DNA of 64,000 nt from Chaetoceros tenuissimus (lineage: Eukaryota; Bacillariophyta; Thalassiosirophyceae; Chaetocerotales; Chaetocerotaceae), in the NCBI GenBank assembly GCA_021927905.1, contig BLLK01000020.1:248001-312000 (forward strand), in the 5' to 3' direction. The notes beneath the pieces are model-generated. The model worked only from the letters and a program-made list of their open reading frames with translations. It was not told the DNA's origin and ran no database searches. The position numbers and the translations under genes are program-made. Of the stretch, positions 48,401 to 56,749 are shown one piece after another (the stretch's first letter is position 1; every line of letters begins with the position of its first letter).

Positions 48401-50753
48401 CACAGGGAAAGCAGCAATTGATGCAGAACTCAAAGGCTTACAGCAATCAGAGAAAGACAACTCTAGACCCGTTGCAAATGCGACTGAAAATCTAGTTGGG
48501 CTGAACCTCCAAACATCAAAGCAAAAGGACAGAGATAGCTCTAGTCCAGTCACCGCAGTAGATGAAATTTCGAATACAGATCAGAAAGTCCAGGACATAG
48601 ATAGCTCCATGGATATTTCAAAATCTTCCGGGGAAGATATGGATATTTCTATTTCATCTGGTGAAAGTGAGAAAGCGGAATCTACAAAAGAACTTGGCGA
48701 AGTCATTGCACAGAAGAATCTAGATTTGAAGATCGAAAATTCCAATATTCCCGCAAATGCCGTTTCAAATTGTGCAGACAAATCTTTGCTTGCAACACTT
48801 TCCTTACCGAAACCGTTTGGGGTTCCAGAGGACGAGGAAGATAAAGGATTGAGAAAGGGGGCTTCCGGTACAAATACAACACTGGAGAATACTACTTCTA
48901 AAGAAAAGAGAGAGAGATTAGATATTGAGGTCAGACCTACAGATTCTGCATCTACAGTTTTAAAGGTTAAGAGCGACGCGGAATCGTCCAAAGTCGTCAT
49001 CAGTGATAAGACTTCAATTCCAAAAGTACCAGTACCTCCAATTGTGATTGAAATAAAAGAATCAGACGAAAGTGTTGGCTCACCAACCATAGATACAATC
49101 CAGAAGCTCAACGAGAGACCAAAGAAGAAGAGGCAAATTGATTTGACTGGTGTAACCTTTAAATCTACTTCCCCTCCAAAGAGTGAAAAAGAAATTAATA
49201 CCACTACCTCATTAACATCCCAAAAAGATACATCATTTTCAAAGAAGAAGGTTAGCGATACTGTAATCGTTGCAAGTCCCAAGCCAAAGAAGAAGATCAT
49301 TGAAGAAGGATTAACCTCGCCCCGTGCTAAGAAACTGAGTAGTGATTCGACTACTACGTCTTCCCCTAAGAAAAGGACTAGTGATACAACTATGGAAATA
49401 CCTTTACCAAAGAAAAGGGCTACAGATTCTACAACAAGTTCGAATAGTTCAAAGAAAAAGACTGATGAAACTACAGTTGTTGTTACTACTCCAAAGAATA
49501 AGACTGATGAAGCTGCAGCGAATGCATCTAATACAAAGGGGAAGTCTTCGAATACTCCAATACACAAAGAAGGTAGAATTTTACCTGACTCTATGATAAA
49601 GGCAGGCGAAGCTGTAGTGAATGTATCTAATCCAAAGAAGAAGGCTGAGGAGCCTGTAGCGGATGTATCTGATTCAAAGAAGTACTCTTCCGAAACTAGC
49701 GAACATGTAGCGAATGTATCTAGTACAAAGAAAAAGGCTGAGGAGCATGTAGTGAATGCATCTAATCCAAAGAAGGCTAAGGAGCTTGTAGTAAATGTAT
49801 CTGATCTAAAGAAGAAATCTCCCGAAACTGGCAAATCTTCAGCGAATGTATCTAGTACAAAGAAAAAGGCTGAGGAGCTTGTAGTGAATGTATCTAACCC
49901 AAAGAAGAAGGCTGAGGAGCCTGTAGCGGATGTATCTAATCCAAAGAAGAAATCTTCCGAAACTGAAGCAACCATAACCGATCCAAAGAAGAAGCACCCT
50001 AGCACAAGCATGCTTACTCCAAAGAAGAGACCAAACGAAGCTAAGAATAGCTCGTCAATATCAAAGAGGCTAAGAGAATCTCCACCTTCAAAGTCACTGG
50101 TTGGAATTGTGGAGAAACGTGTCAGAACTCCAACTCACAAGATTTCTTCAGATGTACCAGCAGAAGCCAAGAAACCAAAAGCGAAAGCAAAAGAAAAAGC
50201 TAAAGCAAAGAAGAAGAATCCAAGCAGTGCAGAAAAACCAAAGGCATCAAAGAAGAGAAAGGAAGAAATCATTGTGGACGATGTGGTAGTAGACCCAATC
50301 AATACCCACGAAAGAGCAGACGAAGGAATCTTTTACGTGGAACGAATCATTGACGATAGAACCAAGAATCGTAACAAAGAATACCTTATTAAATGGAAAG
50401 GATATAGCGATGAACACAATACTTGGGAAAAAGAAGAAAACATCTTGGATCCTATTTTCCTCAAAAAGTATTTATGTGTCAAGTACATTGCTATATTGAC
50501 AGCCACACCCGAGGGAAAGAAGGAAGGAACCACTACGAGAAATATAGTGACTGCACTCAAGAGAGGTATTGTATTAATGGATCAAAAACCTCCCAAGGAA
50601 CTATCGAATAATCGAGTATGTCCCCTTTGTTTGAATTTAAAATTTGATCATAAAAAGTTTGGTGGACATGTGAGAAAGCACAAAGACGAGGCCAATTACG
50701 TGCATCTGAAAGAAATTGCTAGATTTGCAGAGAAAACATGGTTCAAGAAGTAA
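42429..50753 (+). CDS. Giant chromatin-reader protein: CCHC, PHD, PWWP-like, chromodomain, C2H2-like
   Basis: 2774 residues in one uninterrupted frame. Modules in order: a CCHC knuckle CGICRRYGHVEVEC (about 256-269); a PHD finger (about 379-428) CRTCGSNFSPADLLMCDGCD ... FHRQCL ... GDWFCDSCK; a PWWP-like fold (about 530-620) DIGDLCWAKRR ... FFWPAIVIEV ... YIVKMFNV; a long Glu/Lys-rich repeat region (about 995-1570) with units like SQEAKDTTESLKESIDEGR; Ser/Thr-Lys repeats (about 2240-2545) like NPKKKAEEPVADVS; a chromodomain (about 2631-2681) YVERIIDDRT ... YLIKWKGYSDEHNTWE; and a last CxxC...HxxxH element (CPLCLNLKFDHKKFGGHVRK). The aromatic cage residues of the chromodomain are in place. Methyl-histone reading is implied; no catalytic domain is visible. 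Confidence 0.85.
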   Translation: MQSTNPAKDESWKDRQHVFPPPSSRTENIINREEAILLDNQEEEEKELQIKEAEEDSKPPARESPHLNLSKDKQETEAFHMEILLGLFLRSSEEELQQLAQKAGVSNTLFKNTQCKTSHSTEEMKQDSIDKPSQMPIVAHVLRDISQDCISSQTQLSKQQILSLFPQKYKRENYAARTISELSSHILDKFMNFTNANNVPLSSTEISHPVLQSFPLEYNECSINTFCNWAFATDTPKEENVNYYYQPHAPFTFQQCGICRRYGHVEVECEELVKRNISQDVQQALEMEQKVLDETRIQHSLREFILEERLHQNCKELAMEQQYVSYPWMDIRTGKVSEEQCVNSSTGLKQSQQGLVGMYTLEQSQHGNTEESLSDDDIDPCRTCGSNFSPADLLMCDGCDETFHRQCLVPPLDEVPEGDWFCDSCKTYDSEVDSITVIEGLDDFVIEQRKLSSNLDKLREREAEGGVGYKSNPFDASMVVAPVDSVLKDRESPSISIEDGIFLQDIRDDGDDPIFDTLSTMMLSSSRTLDIGDLCWAKRRCSRTKVAGLHGKDFFWPAIVIEVHSSSTAYDGVKQTPYIVKMFNVPAGGRLRASAILPFFEFFDELGLQRLEAFQDKQPSWWQPFSKGLREAINEAGFDSYENALAFSKQILRDDDDSNVKGNQRQSAAKKFIKPKKYCAEGTRPSEWDDAEVTEIDGITILTKRSELEAPNVVAKESLSSILEVDENVQNQSREKTLEDEIDENQKFSLHSLDSEELKKVPIEKLVGGLVAYSVADSKSEERIIFGKCLKYNRAFGKALIQNISNFESIIDGYSEKTDSNLIACNVRVGSTQWIDLGDLFFLNRGLQDGSKKFCSSILANTLQKTRAQLSTLSADIDSEDEVSLDEISLEETSISSVELGEKVAVETGEVFDSMEIGEKDAIEEKTLDKELTLEKEAPERTLEDSAILKKGSQIIESKTKAVTDEELKSTGDIKDNIISKGRDTLEVAKRNTKEGSMEDKAVSSTQIAQEVRGSSAEVIEKRIGSTAVSTLTFQEHKEKRDSMSEVERNEAIKALLLESRKSFITQMYGEDALDATAQISQEVKHNAESTKDSIIEDRIEDVAVSITKICQKEMEMAENIKDSINEDTIEDQAISTAGKPLKVKDNIEIIASGTEARESSIDNKSQEAKDTTESLKDSMNEGRMEDEQVATVLTAQKEMDTIESVKDSTKERKIEDEKVSKPQIDQEAKDITESLKESIDEGGAISIDKKTQEAKDRIENELVSTVRIAQTEIDTLESLKESINEGRIEEKAVPKYQIDQDVKDTVENLKESIDEAKAISIDNKSQEAVGTADGVKASIIDSGIEDRVSSDVQVSQEAKDTTENLKKSIDEGRVVSIDQVSQEAKDTVESLKESIDEGRVIFIDQVSQEEKTAASLKSIDEGRANSINQRAEEVKDTPDIVEGRIEDSVGSVVQVPQEAKNIVGSLTESVNKGRIEEKAVSVDQASQEAKDTTESLKKSISKSRKEYEVVSTTPIAEEAQDHAESSKKSINDRGGDGVSLNVLVDTEGKNSTESTKDSFSVDMMGKVSEVEAIETSKTTDSNILERVGNFESSEKVKNTIDHSAGHLDAIANTIDSNREVSSDNVSETPVLPGTLAAIATREEKSIESTKKQSKAPPALSTLHSIELLLNKNRSKRKKNTENQSTIKNDVKKQVEKRSLPISDQNVINQKVDTKQKKNENSTSFASNTDLEGNRSALNDEGIILPACIKQSASQNLMEKTYKVQDPVNQEGNSIPLPEAITAEDTLDRGSNVKTTDALVSIQKTAISADIDLSVKEGIKGQADQGAIPVNSRNDNVSNRTPVENQNKMGLISELSKNVVPCISAVCREKETVGVTTKDVVDTVEVDATAVAIQDSEEKVDVTEVSLQEIDETKQSNADTNESSIKVFEEEKSGAQNVEIDLKVSKVASKSDSEVVEDVETIDKSISSSALEKLENIGGEKSDKNVTSGDNTGKAAIDAELKGLQQSEKDNSRPVANATENLVGLNLQTSKQKDRDSSSPVTAVDEISNTDQKVQDIDSSMDISKSSGEDMDISISSGESEKAESTKELGEVIAQKNLDLKIENSNIPANAVSNCADKSLLATLSLPKPFGVPEDEEDKGLRKGASGTNTTLENTTSKEKRERLDIEVRPTDSASTVLKVKSDAESSKVVISDKTSIPKVPVPPIVIEIKESDESVGSPTIDTIQKLNERPKKKRQIDLTGVTFKSTSPPKSEKEINTTTSLTSQKDTSFSKKKVSDTVIVASPKPKKKIIEEGLTSPRAKKLSSDSTTTSSPKKRTSDTTMEIPLPKKRATDSTTSSNSSKKKTDETTVVVTTPKNKTDEAAANASNTKGKSSNTPIHKEGRILPDSMIKAGEAVVNVSNPKKKAEEPVADVSDSKKYSSETSEHVANVSSTKKKAEEHVVNASNPKKAKELVVNVSDLKKKSPETGKSSANVSSTKKKAEELVVNVSNPKKKAEEPVADVSNPKKKSSETEATITDPKKKHPSTSMLTPKKRPNEAKNSSSISKRLRESPPSKSLVGIVEKRVRTPTHKISSDVPAEAKKPKAKAKEKAKAKKKNPSSAEKPKASKKRKEEIIVDDVVVDPINTHERADEGIFYVERIIDDRTKNRNKEYLIKWKGYSDEHNTWEKEENILDPIFLKKYLCVKYIAILTATPEGKKEGTTTRNIVTALKRGIVLMDQKPPKELSNNRVCPLCLNLKFDHKKFGGHVRKHKDEANYVHLKEIARFAEKTWFKK
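45420..47150 (+). repeat. Degenerate coding repeat in the giant chromatin protein
   Basis: About 28-30-codon units, each with QEAKDT, ESLKESI and EGR-like blocks, repeated many times with drift. Probably an elongated helical spacer. Confidence 0.8.
49600..49960 (+). repeat. Lys-rich coding repeat (NPKKKAEE / VVNVS units)
   Basis: Short units encoding variants of AEEPVADVSNPKKK recur in frame. Basic, disordered, likely to touch DNA or RNA. Confidence 0.8.
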
Positions 50754-50906
50754 ATATTACATATATGAATATACTTATATTTGTTTTTAATTGTCACTGT
50801 TACAATTCTACTGTTTACATACATCCCCATCTTGGAATCTAAAATATTCTACGGGTAGGATGCTTAGGCATCCAATGAATCTTTTATTTGCTATTGTTTG
50901 CTCTCT

Positions 50907-51299
50907 TTATTTTCGAAACAAAGCTTGTAACCTTTTCAAAGTTCCATGTAGTCCTTGATCCACTTTATTCCTTTCTTCTTGCAAGTCATGAACCAAAGAT
51001 TCTTCATGAATCACATGAGTTCTTTGGGTTTTTGACTCTTCCATTTGTGTATCTGTATCGACAAGTCCAACCATTACAAATCGTTCTTCATTCGTATCCC
51101 ATTCATAGACGATACTTGGCATAGTCGATGGAGTTGCATGTTCTTCTATTCTTTGTGGAAGCTGGTTCTTGATTGCATGATCGCCATCCATTGGAGAAGA
51201 AATTGAAATCCTTGTTGCTTCTACAGTTACTTCATGAGAGATGAGTAATGTAAAGGCCGCGGCTAAAAGAGCCCAAGAAAGTGAGATTATTCTATGCAT
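50907..51299 (-). CDS. Small secreted protein
   Basis: 130 residues from MHRIISLSWALLAAAFTLLI; the frame extends upstream but this Met gives a clean signal peptide ending near VTVEA. The mature part is hydrophilic with a C-terminal helix (HDLQEERNKVDQGLHGTLKR). No Cys framework or known domain. Function unknown. Confidence 0.6.
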   Translation of the reverse strand: MHRIISLSWALLAAAFTLLISHEVTVEATRISISSPMDGDHAIKNQLPQRIEEHATPSTMPSIVYEWDTNEERFVMVGLVDTDTQMEESKTQRTHVIHEESLVHDLQEERNKVDQGLHGTLKRLQALFRK

Positions 51300-52129
51300 G
51301 TTTGATAAAGTTTGAATACTGATCAAGATATGCTGATTCTTCAAGAATAGGTAGGTAGGTAAGGTTGTGATGAGTAATTTCAATTGGTGTTAATGAAAGG
51401 CGTGGTGGAGAAGAAGAAATTGTGAAGTGCGATGGTGTGCCATGTGGAGTCCCGTTTAGTGTGTCAATGTACAAGAATCATAAATAAAAATGTCCTATTA
51501 TGGGAGATTTAGCTCATGAAAAACTGTTCCTTTTTCCATCCTTCGGTTGAACGGGCTGAACCAGTCAAACGAAAGTCACGTTGAGAAGAAATTATTGTCT
51601 GGATGGTGTGTTCTCTAGATTCTAGATAGACATGACTTGAAAATCACTTGTCGATGCTCTTCATTTGATGAGATGTTGAATGGTGTCTTCTCTCTGCATC
51701 CGAGTCAATTCTCAGCCATCTGAATTCACACGAGCGAGAAGAATCTTTTTCTAGTGTGGGCTCGCTTCTCGCCTCTCTCTCTCCTCGCTGATGCACATGA
51801 CGTGAATTGGTATCGGCTTAACCTCGACCACACCACGACTACCAGTCACTTTCTTTCAAAATACATTACTAGAGAAAAGAATTAGAGAGAAGAATCGTTC
51901 CTCTATTTTCAAACAAGACAAGGAACATTCCAAATGTATGTGTGAACGTAAAGAGAAGGGAGGGTCACTCAAAATTGGACTTGCCCGCCAAACATGAGTT
52001 CAAACCACTTGATAGAAAAGCACCGCCTCCTATTGCACACAACAAATAAGCAGTGCATATATGCAGATACAGTACTTCTCATAACGAGTTCTAAGAGGAA
52101 TATTAGTACACATATTTCTTGCATACAAA
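51300..52129. other. Intergenic stretch
   Basis: 830 bp between divergent genes; pyrimidine/purine tracts but no gene or RNA recognised. Promoters of both small secretory-pathway genes presumably lie here. Confidence 0.35.
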
Positions 52130-53064
52130 ATGAATATGAAGAAAAGAGATTGTCTTCATTCACTATTGGTGATTCTATGCTTGCTTTCAACATATGCTTC
52201 GGTAGGGGTAGATGCTGTAGAGAAGGAGTTGGAAATATCGGATGCGATGAACAATACTAGACAACTTGCATCATCTTCGGTTTGGACAAACTTTTTGAGT
52301 AAGTTTGAGTACATGTCGTTTCAAGTAAAAGAAAAAGGAATCAAAGAATATGATCTCACTTTCCTTCCATCTTTCAGATTTGCTTCATTGTCCACTTCAT
52401 CATCATCATTGTCACCATGATCACGACAAGAAAGGTATGTCGAGGATTACAATTGCTAGTCTCTTTGCTTTATATATATGAATATCTCTCATCATACTCT
52501 ACATTTCTCACTCTCTCTTCCTAAAAAAGAATCAAAGGAAAACTCCAATCATTCCAACCAAAACGATAATCCATACGATCCATACACAAATGTCGTTACG
52601 GATGATGAGACATATTCCAATATCAAATGTACATCCAACTCTACTACAGCATGTACAGAATCCATCACCAAAGCGCCAACCATTGACAATGGCTCCAATG
52701 ATTCTCCAGATTGGTGGTGGACTGAAGCGAGACATCACGATGCGGAACTAGTGAAACGAGCAGGTGTGGAACTTGTATTTGCTGTCTTGAGTGTTGGAGG
52801 TTTGGCATTTGGAGTGACGTTTTTTCGCAAGAGAGTAAGTTTTGATTTATATCAATTTTCATTTCTTCTTTGAATAAGATATCTCATGAAATTTGAATTT
52901 GATAGTATCAAGATGTCGATGCGGATGGTCATTTACTTCAAGGAGCTGTGATGGGTAGAAAGAAGTTGTATGAAGGTTTATTTGAAATGAAATCTATCAA
53001 GGAAGAGAGACATCTTGAATTTGAAGAAGAACCAATTACAGACTACGAACAGGCATGTGTTTAG
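52130..53064 (+). CDS. Type I single-pass membrane protein with His-rich segment
   Basis: Four exons inferred: 52130-52298, 52378-52434, 52530-52834 and 52906-53064 (introns 79, 95 and 71 nt), 229 residues. Signal peptide (LHSLLVILCLLSTYASVG), then exon 2, which encodes a striking His/Cys run (LHCPLHHHHCHHDHDKK), an N-glycosylation-rich acidic lumenal stretch, one membrane span (VFAVLSVGGLAFGVTFF) and a cytosolic tail of about 55 residues. The His/Cys run suggests a metal-binding loop. Exon 2 is only 57 nt and in phase, so it could be skipped. If intron 1 is read through, the frame runs past exon 2 in another phase and stops at 52420. No family recognised. Confidence 0.6.
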
Positions 53065-54192
53065 TATTTTAGATCAGCCAATGTCGGAATGTAGGAACGA
53101 ATAAACAAAGATTATAGTAGGCTAGAGTTGGCTGTTGAGATGAATTTGTCAACTTTTGTAAATATAGAAAAACCAAGTAGATCACTGGCTGGAGGCTTTT
53201 TGTATACGATAAAAATGTAAAAGTTTCTTTATCATAATTATTCAGCATTAAAAGGTAGTACTAAAGATTCATTGCTGTAGTTGCCGATGCCTCCAACTTC
53301 AAGAGTAGTTGATTGCTGCTTTTTAGATAGCTTGAAAATCACTTAATTGCCATGCTCCTCCTTCTCATGAAACAACTGGAGCACTCAAGGGATTTCTAAA
53401 TTCCAAAGAGTTTCATTACATGGTACCAATCACGTGATCGAATTTCTTCCTGACGTATTACTAGAAAAGGATGGGAGTACCTTTATCCAATAATATTCGC
53501 TCTCAGCCTGACTTCATTATTGGCATTCTTGACTGCTGTTTGTACTAGATTCAAATCCCACAGAATTCGATCAACCTTTCAGTACGGCACCTCTGTCGTT
53601 GCCTCCTACATGGCTGAAGCAAACTCGATGCTGATGATGATGATTATACTTTTCCAATGGCTGCAGCTGGCTTACAGCAAAACCATATGTCCGTCCTGTA
53701 AAAGTTCGTTGTAACTATCCACCAGCCAGCCTCAATGATGGGTCGGTGATGCACGTCTCAAACATAGTATCTTTAGGTCATGAAGAAGGTATTGTCAAGA
53801 AGTAGATGATGATGGTAACAAGAATAGCTTAGTAAATTAATGAGATGCAATAAGATGCAATGAATTGCATGAATATTTGCTGAGCGGTTGTGAGCTCATC
53901 TCTATCTGTAACGGAAAAGTGGTTGACGTATGGACGGAATACAAGCTAGAAATGTCTGATTGACAGCTAAAAAATACAATTGTTTTTCTAAATTTTGAAA
54001 AGGGCAACCGCCAAAATGGAAGATACACAAAACACAAAACATTCCAACGATGTGTTTTGGCTCATAAAAACGTTCAACTACATTTGAAACGAAACACCAG
54101 TCTCACTGTCTTCAATACAAAGTATCTGAAACTATAACAGTCTCTCACTGTCCCTCTATTGTTACTCAAGCTCGACCTCAAACAGCTACAAA
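53065..54192. other. Long intergenic stretch
   Basis: 1.1 kb. A plus-strand frame at 53520-53714 (64 codons) has no recognisable content. No RNA gene seen. Confidence 0.35.
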
Positions 54193-56182
54193 ATGAAGTT
54201 CTCCAAAGCTCTTGTAGCTCTCACACCTTTCTTTCTCTTTGGCCAAGCTGCCGCTGAAGACGAGCCGGCTGAACCATCCTCTTCCGGACCACCGCCAAAA
54301 CTTGTTGTAGTGTCCTCCACTAGATCTTCCGATGGTCCTGTTCATCTTGTCATTCCATATCATGGAAATGAAAGAAGGCAATGGTACCGACCGTAAGAAA
54401 GAACGTGAACTTGAAACTACTGATCATGGTACTGATGCCAGATTTTTGAATGATGTTGCTATTAACGATGGACCAGGAGGAGCCTGTGATGTCTGTGGCG
54501 GGAATTATGAATGCAATTCGAACTTTGGAGCGAAATCCTTCAACGATCCATTAGGTGTTCCTGTTGGTGAAATGAAAGTGGAGGTGTTTGGTGCTAGCTG
54601 CAGTTCAGGTCCTATTGAAGTTTCAGTCAACAACAATGTTTTGGGTGAAGTGGCTAGTCTAAGTAATTCCTGTATTTGCGGAGATTGCTATTCTTCATCG
54701 AGCTGCTTATCAGTTGATCCAGGATTGTACAATGCTGGACAACAAAATACAATCGAGCTCAGAAAAACAGTTGATGGAGTTGACTGTGTTGATAGGGTAG
54801 AACTCGAACTTCTTCCTGCTACGGTAAGTCAAAAGCCATTGCTTTTCATCATATGGTCAAGTTATTTTTATTTCAATACTGATCAATCTTTCAAACCTTT
54901 TTCTATTTGTTTTCTAAAGGTCTCCTTTACACAAAGTTTAAAAATAGGTAGCACCATGACATTTAATTTTGCTGGCGTACCAGCTACTAATAGTGACGTG
55001 ACGATTGATTTTACATTCACTGGTAACCTTGGTGGTTCACTACCTATAAATATCAAATCTGTCGCTCTTTATTCTCTCAATGCTTGCTCTGTGACCTCAT
55101 CTCGTCTGGGAAGAGTTGGTAGTGGGAAATTTCCCGGCATATGTTCTGATTCCAATAACTGTTTTTGCCGTACCGATACTACAACAGTGACACTTGATAA
55201 GGACGCATTCAATGACTTGATCGGTACAAACGGTGAAGTAGAGTTCCAAATGATACCTACAATAGATGTAACCTACTTTGCTAGGAGATGTTCATCAAAT
55301 GTAGGCACAATCTCATTTACTGTGAAACCTACTTGTCAGGCAGTTGGACAAAATTGCGCTCCATCTTCCAGTCCAACAAGTAGCATCAAACCATCACCAA
55401 CTCCAACTAAGGCTCCAACTTCAACCCCGAGCTCAACTCCAACTGCAATCCCAAGCTCAAGTCCGTCTTCTCTGCCATCAGATATTCCGTCAGACGTACC
55501 ATCTGATCAACCAAGTTTGCTTTTTTCATCGATGCCATCAGATATTCCGTCAGACGTACCATCTGATCAACCATTTTCACTTCCATCATCGATGCCATCA
55601 GATATTCCGTCAGACGTACCATCTGATCAACCAAGTTTGCTTCCGTCATCGATGCCATCAAATATTCCGAGCGACATTCCATCTGATCAACCAAGTTTGC
55701 TTCCGTCATCGATGCCATCAAATATTCCGAGCGACATTCCATCTGATCAACCAAGTTTGCTTCCGTCATCGATACCATCCTGGATCCCATCTTCTGAGCC
55801 ATCCTGGGTCGATGATGAACAATGCAAGAAGAAGGACCCTGAAAACGACTACTGCGCAATGATTGATGGTCGCTGCAAGGTCGACTGTCAGGACGATGAA
55901 GACTTTTTCTGTATGCCTGGTCTATGTTCCTATGATCGTAATTGGGATAAGCCAACCAAGTCACCAAAGATGCGTCAACTCAAGGAGGAAGAAGTAGACA
56001 TTGTTGACATTGAGATTACTGCAGACGGAAGTGTGGAGAGAAACTTGAAGGCAACCAAGGCCCCTTCTGAGAAGGGAACAAAGGAAACCGAGGCTCTGTC
56101 TGAGAAGGAAGCTAAGACAACCAATGCACCAAAGTCCAGCTGTGCATGCAGAGTTCCTAGAAAGCGTGGATGCAAGAAGTAG
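54193..56182 (+). CDS. Secreted Cys-rich protein with PS/DIPSD repeats; frame break near the start
   Basis: The ATG at 54193 opens a signal peptide (MKFSKALVALTPFFLFGQAA) that stops at 54396; the rest of the protein is in another frame, open from 54332 to 56182. No GT-AG pair restores the phase, so a frameshift or sequence error between 54300 and 54396 is likely. The body has two Cys-containing modules (CDVCGGNYECN ... CICGDCYSSSSC, and CSDSNNCFCR), a 100-residue PS-repeat region, a Cys-knot-like end (CKKKDPENDYCAMIDGRC) and a basic Cys tail. An intron of 96 nt (54824-54919) is in phase and stop-free. Likely an extracellular or wall protein, same broad class as the gene at 23801. Confidence 0.7.
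55472..55771 (+). repeat. 60-bp tandem repeat, five copies
   Basis: Each unit encodes twenty residues built from PSDIPSDVPSDQPSLLPSSM. Copies 2-3 and 4-5 are almost identical pairs. Confidence 0.92.
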
Positions 56183-56749
56183 ATTGTATTTCGATTTCGT
56201 CTTGCAAACAAGAGTCATAGTGCTCGACTTCCTGCCTGGTAATGATTACCAAAACCATATATGTATGAAGCACTCCTCGAACTTGGACGTATTGTTGAGC
56301 CAAGTCAACAAAGAGTAGATAATAAGAAACGAAAATAAACCATATCAAAAAAGAAAAATAAAATAATAAAGAGTGAACAGTGGAAATTTGTTCTATTGAT
56401 AGTTCAGAACCCAAGTAGATGACCTCTTCTGTGTGCTTTTTTCCAATTTAATTATTTGGAAAAGGAAAATGTTATTCAAGAAGACCACACAGTAGTCCAC
56501 CATGGACGGCAGGCATCATCATCTAAATAAAATGAAAAAAATGAAAATATGAGCAATTTTAGAACGAGTAAATTACCAGTATCACCAAATAGGAAGCAGA
56601 GGGAGGACGATCCTTCATCATCTCTATGTATTCTCTCTTCTCTCTTTGTTACATTATTAGTGTTCATTAGATTTCTTTGAAATCAATTTATAATAGTTCA
56701 ATCTCCTCATCATTATTCTAATAACACCAAGAAATAATATATAATAAAT
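56183..56749. other. Intergenic stretch with a possible tiny gene
   Basis: On the minus strand an ATG at 56621 opens MMKDRPPSASYLVIL, then a GT donor and a TTTAG acceptor could join to MMMPAVHGGLLCGLLE and a stop near 56473. This would be a 31-residue hydrophobic peptide; support is weak. Otherwise nothing seen. Confidence 0.2.

Noticed and set aside
48581-50011. 476-codon minus-strand frame inside the giant chromatin gene
   Set aside because: Antisense of Lys/Ser/Thr-rich repeats; low-complexity Phe/Ser product.
53520-53714. 64-codon plus-strand ORF
   Set aside because: No domain, no supporting splice context or conservation that can be seen.
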